NCBI RefSeq assembly: GCF_002933315.1
Contig: NZ_PDKT01000004.1
Location: forward strand, 1-64,000
Direction: 5' to 3'
DNA: 64,000 nucleotides
DNA from: Candidatus Pantoea edessiphila
Lineage (GTDB): Bacteria > Pseudomonadota > Gammaproteobacteria > Enterobacterales > Enterobacteriaceae
The notes under the pieces are model-generated. The model worked only from the letters and a program-made list of their open reading frames with translations. It did no database searches and was not told where the DNA came from. A program made the translations under genes and the position numbers. How positions within the stretch are numbered: the first letter of the stretch is position 1; each line of letters starts with the position of its first letter. Shown here one piece after another: positions 31,026-45,100 of the stretch.

Positions 31026-32741
31026 TTATTCCCAAAAATCATTTGCTGGATTTAATACTGGTTTTATTATTCCAACTCTTATTACAAAATCACCAAAATC
31101 TTCTTCATGATAGCTTTCTTTAGACCATTGTTCTATTAATTCAGAAATAGTAGCAATGATTTCAGTTTCATTGATATTTTCACGATACATTCGTGCAATT
31201 CTTGTACCTATCCTGTTACCTCCAATATGTAAATTATAGCGACCGATTGCTTTTCCTACTAAACCAATTTCAGCCAACATAGCACGTCCACAACCATTAG
31301 GACAACCAGTAACACGTAATATTATATATTTATCTCCTACACCATAAGATTGCATGATATTTTCAATTTTCGTTACAAAACTTGGCAGAAAACGTTCAGC
31401 TTCTGCCATAGCTAAAGGACATGTAGGAAATGATACACAAGCCATTGAATTTTTTCTCTGCAAAGATATATTATTTATTAATCCATATCTGTATGCAATT
31501 GATTCTATTTTCTGTTTTTTGTCTTCTGATATACCAGTGATAATTAGATTTTGATTGGCAGTTAAAAGAAAATTACCGTTATGAAATTTTGCTATTTCAT
31601 TAATACCTGTTTTTAAATGATATCCTGGATAATCAAGGATACGCCCATTTTCAATAAATACAGTTAAGTGCCATTTGTTATCTATACCTTTGATCCAACC
31701 AATTCTATCACCACGACTAATTATTTTATAAGGGTAACTTGGTTTAAACTCCATATTAGCACGTATTTCTATCTCTTTTTTAAACTTTTCAATACCTACA
31801 CGATCTAACGTATATTTTGTTCTGGCATTTTTGCGATTACTTCTATTACCCCAATCACGTTGAATGGTAACAACTGCAGTAGCTACTTCTAGTATATTGT
31901 CAACTGAAATGTAACCAAAATCAGTAGCGGTACGAGGATAAGTATCTTTATTACCATGTTCTATCGATAAACCACCTCCTATCAATACATTAAAACCAAT
32001 TAATTTACCATGTTGTATAATAGTTATAAAATTAAGGTCATTTGCATGTAAATCAACATCGTTATAGGGAGGAATGACTATTGTAGTTTTAAATTTTCTA
32101 GGTAAATATGTTTTACCTAAGATAGGTTCTACATCTGTTGTATCTATCATTTTATTATCTAACCAAATTTCTGCATAAGCTTTAGTACGAGGTAATAAAT
32201 GTTCAGAAAGTTTTTTTGCTAAATTATAAACTTTTTGATGCAATTTTGATTCAAGAGGATTTGAAGTACAGAGTACATTACGATTCACATCGTTAGCGGT
32301 AGCTAATGAATCTAGACCTATTTGATGCAATATTTTATGACTTAGTTTAATATTCTTTTTAAGAATGCCATGCAATTGAAACGTTTGACGATTCGTTAAA
32401 CGAATGCTGCCGTAAATAGTTTTATCATTAGCGAATGCATCAATAGCTAGCCATTGTTGTGATGAAATAATTCCCCCAGGTAATCGACAACGAAGCATTA
32501 CAGAATGTAATGGTTCTAATTTTTGTTTTATACGTTCAGTTCTAATATCTCTATTATCTTGTTGATACATACCATGAAAACGAATTAATAGAAAATTATC
32601 TCCACTAAAACCACCAGTTATTTCGTTTTCAAGATCTTGTACAATAGTACCACGTAAGTAATTACTTTGTTCTTTTACGCGTTCCGCGTCTTCTAATTTT
32701 CCCTTAATAATTAAAGGATTTTCTAAAAAATTTGCAGTCAT
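31026..32741 (-). CDS. cysI: Sulfite reductase hemoprotein subunit
   Basis: Carries siroheme and a 4Fe-4S cluster and reduces sulfite to sulfide with six electrons from CysJ. It has 571 residues (E. coli 570). Cluster cysteines are visible as CVSFPTC and [10 protein letters not shown] (about 430-485). The sulfite-binding residues in [12 protein letters not shown] are retained. Its start codon overlaps the cysJ stop by one base, so coupling is likely. Confidence 0.97.
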   Translation of the reverse strand: MTANFLENPLIIKGKLEDAERVKEQSNYLRGTIVQDLENEITGGFSGDNFLLIRFHGMYQQDNRDIRTERIKQKLEPLHSVMLRCRLPGGIISSQQWLAIDAFANDKTIYGSIRLTNRQTFQLHGILKKNIKLSHKILHQIGLDSLATANDVNRNVLCTSNPLESKLHQKVYNLAKKLSEHLLPRTKAYAEIWLDNKMIDTTDVEPILGKTYLPRKFKTTIVIPPYNDVDLHANDLNFITIIQHGKLIGFNVLIGGGLSIEHGNKDTYPRTATDFGYISVDNILEVATAVVTIQRDWGNRSNRKNARTKYTLDRVGIEKFKKEIEIRANMEFKPSYPYKIISRGDRIGWIKGIDNKWHLTVFIENGRILDYPGYHLKTGINEIAKFHNGNFLLTANQNLIITGISEDKKQKIESIAYRYGLINNISLQRKNSMACVSFPTCPLAMAEAERFLPSFVTKIENIMQSYGVGDKYIILRVTGCPNGCGRAMLAEIGLVGKAIGRYNLHIGGNRIGTRIARMYRENINETEIIATISELIEQWSKESYHEEDFGDFVIRVGIIKPVLNPANDFWE

Positions 32742-34540
32742 TAGTAAATGTCTCGTTGATAACGGTGTTGAATACGTAATTCACTTAAGAAATGTTCAGC
32801 TTTTTCAATGCTCATTTTACCATAATTAACAATAAGTTCTAATAACACTTTTTCAACATCTTTCGCCATATTATTAGCATTTCCACAAACATAAATATAT
32901 GCACCTTCTTTAATCCAATACCATATATCCATACCGTTAATACGAATTTTATCTTGTATATAAATTTTTTCAGATTGATCACGTGACCATGCTAGATTGA
33001 TTTTATTTAAAAAACCTTTTTTTACATACTCTTGCCATTCTATTTGATATAGAAAATCTTCTGTAAAACGAGGATTACCAAAAAACAACCAATTTTTACC
33101 AGAAGCATTATCATATGCACGTTGTTGCATAAATGCACGAAAGGGAGCAATACCAGTACCAGTACAAATCATGATTATTGGTACTGTTTTATCTAGTGGC
33201 AATCGAAAATTGTTGTTGCTTTCAATAAAAACCCTCATATTATCTTCTTCTATGCGATTAGATAGCCAAGTAGATGCACCACCACCGCGAATATAATCAT
33301 CAATTTTAAAATTAACTATATTAACGGTAATATGTATTTCGTTTTCAACTTCAGATTGTGCAGAAGCAATAGAATATAGTCTGGGGGTTAGAGGACGTAA
33401 TATTTTGGTTAACTGTTCTGCTGTTAATTTAACAGGTGTTAAACGCATCATATCTACAATTGGATAATTACTTACATATTTATGTAATTTATGTCTATCA
33501 TGTATGATAGACAATAAATTTTTATCATGTGTTAAAATAGCGTATCTTTCAACTATTTTACTGCTATTTTTTGTTAAATCGTAATGATTTTTTAAAGCTT
33601 CTTTAATCGATATAATATTATCATTAACTTTAACAGTTTCTTCACCCTTTAAACAAATAAAATTTAATATTTCTGTAATCAAATTATCATCATTTTCATA
33701 CCATATACCGATTGAATCACCTGGATGATAAACCATTTTGGAATTATTTATATCAATTTCAATATGACGAACATCTTTATCTGAATTGCGGCCTGTAATT
33801 TTTTGATTTAATAAACAAAAAGCATTGAAAGGATTTTTTCTGTTGTAATTATTAATATGTATTTTTTGTTGGTTTATTAAATTTTCTTTTTTTTGATCTA
33901 AACAGTTGTTTTTTATTTTGTTCTTAAGATTTTTTTTTAACAAATTAAACCATATTTTTATTTTATCTTCGTAGTCAATATCAGCATCAACTCTATCAAT
34001 TAAACGTTTTGCACCTAATATTGCAAACCTATGATCAAAATCTTTTCCTGCTTGACTAAAAAATTCATAAGAACTATCTCCTAAACCAAATACTGCGAAA
34101 TAAGTACTGTTCATTTTTGGAGCTCTTTTTGACATTAAAAATTTATATAATGCCGCTGCTTCTTCTGGAGGTTCACCTGCACCTTGAGTAGAGATTATAA
34201 GCAATAATATTTTTTCTTGATTAATCTTTTTAAACTTATAATTACCTGCATTAATCAAATTTACATTAAATGTATTTAATTGAAGTTCTTTATAAAGCCA
34301 TTCTGATATTTTTCTAGCATTACCAGTTTGTGATGCGGATAGAATTGTTATAGTTGATATTTCTTGTTGTATAATTATATTTGTTTTTTTATTTATATTT
34401 TGATTAACTACACCCCATAAGTAACCTGAAACCCATAGTAGCTGGTTATCTGATAAATCTTTTATAATTGAATTTAATTGATTTAATTGTTCTAAGTTAA
34501 TTGGAGTTGTAATATTTGAAGTTAGTGATTTATTATTCAT
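32741..34540 (-). CDS. cysJ: Sulfite reductase flavoprotein subunit
   Basis: Passes electrons from NADPH via FAD and FMN to CysI. The flavodoxin-like domain has [14 protein letters not shown] and [12 protein letters not shown]. The ferredoxin reductase part has [32 protein letters not shown] and the terminal RYQRDIY. I take the start at 34540 ([20 protein letters not shown]), giving 599 residues, equal to E. coli. An upstream Met at 34609 adds a hydrophobic stretch without homology. It diverges from queD. Confidence 0.96.
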   Translation of the reverse strand: MNNKSLTSNITTPINLEQLNQLNSIIKDLSDNQLLWVSGYLWGVVNQNINKKTNIIIQQEISTITILSASQTGNARKISEWLYKELQLNTFNVNLINAGNYKFKKINQEKILLLIISTQGAGEPPEEAAALYKFLMSKRAPKMNSTYFAVFGLGDSSYEFFSQAGKDFDHRFAILGAKRLIDRVDADIDYEDKIKIWFNLLKKNLKNKIKNNCLDQKKENLINQQKIHINNYNRKNPFNAFCLLNQKITGRNSDKDVRHIEIDINNSKMVYHPGDSIGIWYENDDNLITEILNFICLKGEETVKVNDNIISIKEALKNHYDLTKNSSKIVERYAILTHDKNLLSIIHDRHKLHKYVSNYPIVDMMRLTPVKLTAEQLTKILRPLTPRLYSIASAQSEVENEIHITVNIVNFKIDDYIRGGGASTWLSNRIEEDNMRVFIESNNNFRLPLDKTVPIIMICTGTGIAPFRAFMQQRAYDNASGKNWLFFGNPRFTEDFLYQIEWQEYVKKGFLNKINLAWSRDQSEKIYIQDKIRINGMDIWYWIKEGAYIYVCGNANNMAKDVEKVLLELIVNYGKMSIEKAEHFLSELRIQHRYQRDIY

Positions 34541-34795
34541 TGAATTAAAAGCTTCACTATTTATTAAATTTAATTGCAAAGTTTGATATAATAAAATTAA
34601 AATTAGCAAATTAAAATTTAATATTTAAATAAGCCTTAAATATATTAAATAACTAAAATGTTAATAAAATAATTTACTATTAATTATCTGAATAATTGTA
34701 TTCACAGATATTTAATTATATATTATGCAATTAAATTTTTAACATATAATAATTATATTTAGCATCAATTACTATTAACAAGATAAGTATCATAC

Positions 34796-35155
34796 ATGTC
34801 AATAACATTATTTAAACAATTCAAATTTGAAGCAGCACATTCTCTACCTTATGTTCCTATTGAACATAAATGTAGCAGGATACATGGACATTCATTTGTA
34901 GTAAAATTAGAAATTACTGGAGAAATAAACAAGAATACAGGATGGGTAGTAGATTTTTCTGAAATAAAAAATGTGTTTCAGCCAATTTTAAAAATCCTCG
35001 ATCATCATTATCTCAATGAAATACCAGGATTAGAAAATCCTACGAGTGAAATATTAGCAAAATGGATTTGGAATAAAACAAAACCAAATTTCCCTATTTT
35101 AAGTGCAGTTATAATAAAAGAAACATGTACATCAGGATGTATATATAGAGGATAA
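34796..35155 (+). CDS. queD: 6-carboxytetrahydropterin synthase QueD
   Basis: Converts dihydroneopterin triphosphate to 6-carboxytetrahydropterin, the first committed step to preQ0 and queuosine. It has 119 residues (E. coli 121). The zinc-binding and catalytic CSRIHGHSF motif (Cys and two His), [18 protein letters not shown] and the terminal [12 protein letters not shown] are all present. It diverges from cysJ as in E. coli. Its stop codon is inside a terminator hairpin. Confidence 0.97.
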   Translation: MSITLFKQFKFEAAHSLPYVPIEHKCSRIHGHSFVVKLEITGEINKNTGWVVDFSEIKNVFQPILKILDHHYLNEIPGLENPTSEILAKWIWNKTKPNFPILSAVIIKETCTSGCIYRG

Positions 35156-35175
35156 TATCATGATATTATCCTTTT
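35150..35175 (+). terminator. Rho-independent terminator of queD
   Basis: The perfect palindrome GGATAATATCATGATATTATCC, which begins at 35150, includes the queD TAA and is followed by TTTT. On the plus strand this is a compact intrinsic terminator. Confidence 0.8.
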
Positions 35176-35295
35176 ATTAAAAAGAGATTAATTTATAAAT
35201 TTATATTTAATTTTAATATATCTAAAAGGTTTTAATCATAATAAACATACAATATAATTTTAATAATAAAATTATATTGTAATTATTTAATACTT

Positions 35296-35333
35296 TATAA
35301 CACTTATAATTTATTTAGATTATAAGTGTTATA
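35296..35333 (-). terminator. Hairpin downstream of queE
   Basis: A 15-bp perfect stem (35296-35310 with 35319-35333) and an 8-base loop lie 22 bases after the queE stop. There is no clear U-run, so it may be a weak terminator or an mRNA 3'-end stabiliser. Confidence 0.55.
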
Positions 35334-35355
35334 TTTGATCGAATAGTTCTAAATA

Positions 35356-36027
35356 TCATTTAACATTCAGGTACTTATGTACTTGAATGGATAGATGCCA
35401 ATTGCGTATTAGACAATATTGTATGCAAATATTAGTTGCTGTATTACTACAACTAACAGGTTGTAAAGAAATAATCCGCTTTTTATTATTTTTTATATTT
35501 GATAATAATGTATCTAAAATATTAATATCACTTTCTCTTTCTATAATAAATTTAATTTCATTAGATCTATTAATTGCTTGCATTAATATTTTATTACCAT
35601 TATGTGTATTTAATTTTGGTGAAACAGTCACCCAAGTATTTTTTGAACAATAAATTTTATAAGTACCACTAGTTTCTAATTGACAGTAAAATCCATCTTT
35701 TTCTAAAGCGATTGTTAATGGACGAAGATCAAAAATTGAAGGTTCACCTCCTGTAATAACTATATGATTTGTATTCCATTTTTGTTGTTTTATTGTCTGT
35801 ACTAAAGTTAAACAATCTACATTACACCAAATATTATTTTCTTTATCTTTAAATAAAATATCTTTTAACAAACCTGTTTTATTTTTTAACTTTTTCCAGG
35901 TATATTTAGTATCACACCATCTACAATGTATAGTACATCCTTGAAAACGAATAAAAATAGCTGGAATACCTGTATAAAAACCTTCTCCTTGTATAGTATG
36001 AAATACTTCGTTAATTGAATAAATCAT
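35356..36027 (-). CDS. queE: 7-carboxy-7-deazaguanine synthase QueE
   Basis: Radical SAM enzyme that contracts carboxytetrahydropterin to 7-carboxy-7-deazaguanine. It has 223 residues, equal to E. coli. The 4Fe-4S motif is GCTIHCRWCDTKYTW (C-x3-C-x2-C) near 31-38, with the SAM-binding GGEPSIFD. It lies before eno, as in E. coli. It works between QueD and QueC; queC is not in this window. Confidence 0.96.
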   Translation of the reverse strand: MIYSINEVFHTIQGEGFYTGIPAIFIRFQGCTIHCRWCDTKYTWKKLKNKTGLLKDILFKDKENNIWCNVDCLTLVQTIKQQKWNTNHIVITGGEPSIFDLRPLTIALEKDGFYCQLETSGTYKIYCSKNTWVTVSPKLNTHNGNKILMQAINRSNEIKFIIERESDINILDTLLSNIKNNKKRIISLQPVSCSNTATNICIQYCLIRNWHLSIQVHKYLNVK

Positions 36028-36077
36028 TATTTACTTTGATATAACAAAAATAGTGTTTGTTTTTTGAAGTATAACAA

Positions 36078-39416
<3,339 letters not shown>

Positions 39417-40262
39417 ATGACTATAAATAAAAAAAACAAAATAAAAAATAACTTCATGTTAAATAAAAATGTAATTTATACAAAAAAAAGGAATCGTAAT
39501 ATATTAAAAGTAATACCACGTAATATTCATCGTGAAATTATTGGTTTATCTTTTCCAAAAATGCCATTTTTAGGTAATGATATTTGGACTTTATATGAAT
39601 TATCTTGGTTAAATAGTAAGGGATTACCACAGATTAGCATAGGAAAAGTAATCTTTAATGCTGATAGTAAAAATATTATAGAATCAAAAAGTTTAAAATT
39701 ATATCTGCATAGCTTTAATAAAATGAAATTCGATAATTGGAGTGATATTCGTCAGATTTTAGAATATGATTTAAGTATTTGTACTGAAAGTAAAGTTTAT
39801 GTCTCATTATTTCGTTTAAATGAAATAAAGGTACAGTCTATAAATCACTTTAATGGTTATTGCATTGATGAACAAGATATAGAAATTAAAGATTATTGCA
39901 TAAATTCTAATTATTTATGTGGTGCAGCGAGTAATAAAATGGTAAAAGAGACTTTAGTTAGTCACTTATTCAAATCAAATTGTCCAATTACCAATCAACC
40001 AGACTGGGCGTCAATTATGATTTCTTATAAAGGATTGAGTATAAATTATGAGGCAATTTTACGTTATTTAATTTCTTTTCGTAATCATAACGAATTCCAT
40101 GAGCAATGTGTTGAAAGAATATTTAATGATATATCATATTTTTGTTATCCAGAAGAATTAACTGTTTATGCAAGATATACTCGTCGAGGAGGTATAGATA
40201 TCAATCCTTGGCGTAGTAATATACCTTTTGCGCCAACATGTTTACGTTTAGTACGTCAATAA
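39417..40262 (+). CDS. queF: NADPH-dependent preQ0 reductase QueF
   Basis: Reduces preQ0 to preQ1 for queuosine. It has 281 residues from ATG 39417 (E. coli 282), the bimodular long form. The catalytic Cys is in SNCPITNQPDW, the QueF signature ESKSLKLYLHSF lies near 95, and HNEFHEQCVERIFND, YARYTRRGGIDINPWRS are intact. An earlier TTG or GTG start is possible but less likely; GGAAA precedes the ATG. It is the third queuosine gene in the window. Confidence 0.96.
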   Translation: MTINKKNKIKNNFMLNKNVIYTKKRNRNILKVIPRNIHREIIGLSFPKMPFLGNDIWTLYELSWLNSKGLPQISIGKVIFNADSKNIIESKSLKLYLHSFNKMKFDNWSDIRQILEYDLSICTESKVYVSLFRLNEIKVQSINHFNGYCIDEQDIEIKDYCINSNYLCGAASNKMVKETLVSHLFKSNCPITNQPDWASIMISYKGLSINYEAILRYLISFRNHNEFHEQCVERIFNDISYFCYPEELTVYARYTRRGGIDINPWRSNIPFAPTCLRLVRQ

Positions 40263-40335
40263 TATATTAAATCAAAATTAATTTATATAATAACTGGACT
40301 AGTATAAATTAAAAATATAATAGATGATAGTAGTA

Positions 40336-40378
40336 TATTTACATTTAAATATCAATTAATAATATTTAAATGTAAATA
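40336..40378 (+). terminator. Hairpin downstream of queF
   Basis: A 17-bp perfect stem (40336-40352 with 40362-40378) with a 9-base loop begins 73 bases after the queF stop. It is followed by GTTATTTTTAAA, so it could be an intrinsic terminator, although the stem is nearly all A-T. Confidence 0.55.
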
Positions 40379-40492
40379 GTTATTTTTAAATAAAATATAT
40401 ATTATCATCAAATTTTTTAAGATTTTATATTGCCATCACTAATTAATTAAAAAAATAAATAAAAATATTTGTATTTAAAATATCTAAAAGAT

Positions 40493-40521
40493 TTGCAATA
40501 AAATTTAATAATAAGTATAAT
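40493..40521 (+). promoter_or_regulatory. Promoter of the initiator tRNA gene
   Basis: TTGCAA (40493-40498) and a perfect TATAAT (40516-40521) are separated by 17 bases, ending 9 bases before the tRNA. This is the clearest sigma-70 promoter of the window. Confidence 0.85.
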
Positions 40522-40530
40522 ACTATTTAT

Positions 40531-40607
<77 letters not shown>

Positions 40608-40823
40608 TTTCTTTGATATTTAAAATTACTAACTATTTATATAAATATATAAATATGATCCTTGTCATTAATGGTTTCAAATCTTTTTTTTAAAATAACT
40701 ATAAACATGTGTAATATCATTTGCTCTTGTTTTCATTGTTATCTTTTCTACTAAATTTTAGCAAATAGTACTTAAAACCATTTCTGTTTTAATTGTAATT
40801 ACATTTAATAAAAAAGGTTATAT

Positions 40824-42155
40824 GTGAAGAAAAGCAGTAATGCATTGGTTCGTAGTTTTCGACATGCTGTACCATATATAAACACACATAGAGGCAAAAT
40901 ATTTATTATTATGCTGAGTGGCCAATCAATTGCTCATAATAATTTTTATAATATTATTAACGATATCGGTTTAATTCATAGCTTAGGAATTCGTTTAGTA
41001 TTAGTTTATGGCGCAAGTCCACAAATAGATAAATACTTATTAGAATACAATATTAAATCAATCTATCATAAATTTAATCGTATTACTGATAAAAAATCGC
41101 TTGAAATTATAAAACAAGTCGCCGGTCGTCTTCAATTGGATATTACCTCTTTATTATCTATGTCTCTAAATAATACACCTTTACAAGGAGCAAATATAAA
41201 TGTTGTCAGCGGCAACTTTATTACCGCTCAACCATTGGGTATAGATGATGGAGTTGATTATTGTCATGCTGGTAAAATTCGTCGTATTGACATAAAAGCA
41301 ATTCATTATCAACTAAATAATAATGCTATTGTTTTATTAGGACCTATAGGAGTTTCTGTAACTGGAGAAAGTTTTAATTTAAATTCAGAAGAAATAGCTA
41401 CACAATTAGCTATTAAACTTAAAGCAGAAAAAATAATAGGCTTTTGTTCTGGAAAAGGAGTTATTGATAATAAAGGTAATATTATTTCTGAATTATTTCC
41501 AAAAAATGCTCAATTATATATAGATAAGATAGAAAGTAAAAATAATTATTTATCAGAAATTACACTTTTTCTCCGAGCTGCAATTACAGCTTGCCGTAGT
41601 GGAGTATATCGATGTCATTTAATTAGTTATCAAGATGATGGTGCTTTATTACAAGAATTATTTTCACGTGATGGTGTTGGTACACAGATAGTTATGGAAT
41701 CAGCAGAACAGATAAGAAAAGCTAATATAAATGATATTGGTGGAATTCTAGATTTAATTCATCCTCTTGAACAACAAGGTATTTTAGTTAGGAGATCTCG
41801 GGAACAATTAGAAATAGAAGTTGATAAATTTACAATAATTAAAAGGGATAATTTAACTATTGCTTGTGTAGCGCTATATCCTTTTATAAATGAAAAAATA
41901 GGTGAAATGGCTTGTTTAGCAGTGCATCCTGATTATCGTAATTCATCGCGTGGTGATGTGTTATTACAAAATATATCAATTCAGGCTCGTAAAATAGGAT
42001 TAAAAAAAATATTTGTTCTAACCACTAGAAGTATTCATTGGTTTCAAGAACGTGGTTTTAAACCAGTAAGTATTGAATACTTACCAAAAATTAAGAAAGA
42101 AATGTATAATTATCAAAGAAAATCGAAAGTACTTATGATAGATTTAAATAATTGA
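40824..42155 (+). CDS. argA: N-acetylglutamate synthase
   Basis: Acetylates glutamate, the first step of arginine synthesis. It has 443 residues, equal to E. coli, from a GTG start with AAAAGG upstream. The N-terminal amino acid kinase-like domain carries the arginine-sensing segment FRHAVPYINTHRGK, conserved with E. coli. The C-terminal GNAT domain has MACLAVHPDYRNSSRGDVLL and RSIHWFQERGF. The usual LGGEAI motif reads LSGQSI. I see no ArgR box upstream. It converges with recB; recD, which lies between them in E. coli, is missing. Confidence 0.97.
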   Translation: MKKSSNALVRSFRHAVPYINTHRGKIFIIMLSGQSIAHNNFYNIINDIGLIHSLGIRLVLVYGASPQIDKYLLEYNIKSIYHKFNRITDKKSLEIIKQVAGRLQLDITSLLSMSLNNTPLQGANINVVSGNFITAQPLGIDDGVDYCHAGKIRRIDIKAIHYQLNNNAIVLLGPIGVSVTGESFNLNSEEIATQLAIKLKAEKIIGFCSGKGVIDNKGNIISELFPKNAQLYIDKIESKNNYLSEITLFLRAAITACRSGVYRCHLISYQDDGALLQELFSRDGVGTQIVMESAEQIRKANINDIGGILDLIHPLEQQGILVRRSREQLEIEVDKFTIIKRDNLTIACVALYPFINEKIGEMACLAVHPDYRNSSRGDVLLQNISIQARKIGLKKIFVLTTRSIHWFQERGFKPVSIEYLPKIKKEMYNYQRKSKVLMIDLNN

Positions 42156-42185
42156 ATTTATTCTTTGTAAATGTAAAAAAATTTT

Positions 42186-45100
42186 TTATGGTTTTTTGCC
42201 AATAAACTGGTCTAATTTTTCAATTAAATGTCTATTAGGTAGTACATTCATGATACCATTATTGGAGTTTTCATTAATATTCCTTAAAAATAAATAAAAC
42301 ACACCTCCAAAATATCTTTCATAACTATAGTTTTTAACTCTTAATTTAAGATAACGATGAAATGCTAATGTACACAATTGATATTGTAAGTGAAAACTTT
42401 TATTTTTTAAAGAACATATATTACGACAATAATAATTTTTTAATCTATCTATTTTGTAATATAATAAATAATATTTATTTTTCCACATAAATACTAAATC
42501 TATATAACCTCGAATAATTCCTTTTACTTCATTACAACTAAATTGATTTTCTTGTATAAATAATATGTTTTTACTATCAAGGAGTACACTCAAATCTGAT
42601 ATTACTGAAGTATTTCTAATGGGAATAAAAAATTTCATATCTTCTACATAATTGATATTTTTAATAGCTATTAAATTAAGTCCTTTTGAATCCAATTTTT
42701 TATATAATATTATTTTCAGCCATTTATATATGGGTTTTAATAGATTTAAAGAATATCCATTTATATTTAATTGATATTTTAACCATTCTTTTTGGTTTAA
42801 CTTATTAAAATCTATTGATTTAAGTAAGTCAATTATAAATTTATTAAATTTTAAGGTATATGGAAACTCATTATTTGTTAATGACAAATCTTTTTTAGAT
42901 GATATATCAAAAATATTCATATCATTTTTATTTTCAATATTCAAATAATTTGTAATCAACCAACTATCATATAAAATACGATTAATTTTAAGAATATTTA
43001 ATGCAGTATTAATTTTTACTTGTTTTTGTGATTTATTATTTTTATTTTGTTTTTCATTAATATCTATATAATTTATATCTATGCCATTTAGTTTGTTAAT
43101 GCAATTTTTTAATGTTTGTAAGTTAATATTTTTATTACATTGCAATAAGTAACCAAGTACGCTTTTATATAAATTATTGGAGTTTTCTTTTTTATTTGAA
43201 TTTTTTATAAAAGTTGCAATACCAATACTACAGTGATAAACAGCTCTAGTAACTGCTACATAAAAAAGACGTAATTCTTCACTAAATCTTTCTTTATTTA
43301 TTTTTATTAAATTGTTAACATTTGAATTACACGATAAAATATTGTCCTTATAATAAGGCATATTACTATATTCACCAAAACCTGTAGCAAAAGGTATCCA
43401 TACTAATGGATACTCTAAACCTTTTGATTTATGTATGGTGATAATACGTATAACATTTAGATCCTCTAAACGTATTTGTTGATCAATAATTTGATTATCT
43501 TGTTTAAGAATTTGTTTTGAAAAAAAATTTAAAAGATCATTGGGACCAATTAATGATGTGTATTCTACTTGTAGTAGTTCCCCAATGTGCATCAAATTTG
43601 TCAATCTACGCTTACCATTTTTTGAAGCTAAAATATTTACTGCTATACTATCTTTTGATAGGATAGTACGTAACATAGTTAATATGCCATATTTTTGCCA
43701 TATTTCTTTCCATTTTGAAAACTTATCTATTAAATTTATTTTCTTACTGTTATCACTTGTTATTGTATCAATATCTTTTGAATTAATTGAAAAAATAGAA
43801 GTTGCTAGTGCAGTACGTAATAATTTTAGTTTTGTTGGATAGTGTATTGCTTTTAGCAAATATAATAATTCACGTGCTTCAACAGTATTATAAACACTAT
43901 CAGTATCAGATAAATAAACTGATGAAATATAAAATGCATTAAGTGCATTACGTATTAAATTTGCCTCACTACGATTACGAACTAGTATAGTTATATCAGA
44001 AGCTTGTAGTATGTGAAATTCATCATATCTTCTTAAAAAAGCTTGTTGTTGTTTGCTAGCTATCAACCAATTATTTATTTCAATAGCACATTGCTTTGCC
44101 ATATCGTATTTGTAATCAATTAGACTAATTCTATCTCTAGGATGTACCCAAAAACGTAAAGAAGGATAATTTTTTTTATTAAAAATAAATTTTAATTGTT
44201 TGTTGTTAATGGCCGATTTAATCGGTATAAAGGGAATTTCTGGATATATAAAAGGTAAATTTGTTTGCGAAAAGAGACAATTTACGCTTTCAATCATTTC
44301 CGATGATGAACGCCAATTTGTTTGTAAAGTATAGATATCATTAATTTCATAACGCATATTAAGATAAGTGGATATATCTGCACCACGAAATGAATAAATA
44401 GCTTGCTTAGGATCACCAATAATTATTATTGCTTGATTAGGTTGATTTATATATATTTTATGAAAAATGCGATATTGTTGTGGATCTATATCTTGAAATT
44501 CGTCAATTAATAACACTGGAAAATTATTTCTAATATTCTCAGCTAAATAATCACCATTCGGCTGTTTTAAAGCCTTATCCAAATAATATAATAAATCATC
44601 AAAACTTAGTAATCCTTGTAGATATTTTTCTTTATTTATAGAATCAGTAATTTCAATTATTGCTTGTTTGATGAAAGTATCTCTTAAAGACAAATGTTTA
44701 ACTAAAAATTTTTCTATTTCCTCAAATAATTTAAATGTATTAATTACACCTGTTTGATGTATCTCAATTACAGAATATCTGAATCTGGTAAGTTCTTTTG
44801 GTATTTGATAATCTAAAGTTTCACTTTTAGACCATGTTGTTATTTTATTAATCCAATTTGTTAAGTTTTTATTACTATAAATACGTTTATTAATTTTCAT
44901 AGAATTAATAATTTGAAATATATCTTTATGAAACATTATCCACATATTTTTTATTGAAATAATATCAGATATATTTTTAACATGTTTTAGTTCTAAATTT
45001 TCGTTAAAACAAGATGAAAAATCAATAAATTGCATTTTTTTTTGAAATAAAGGATATAAAGTGGATATGAAATCCTCGGCACTATTCCATTCATTTGAAA

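Noticed and set aside
33487-33512. Hairpin TGTCTATCAT/ATGATAGACA inside cysJ
   Set aside because: Ten base pairs of AT-rich pairing are not notable in this base composition, and the coding sequence is normal.
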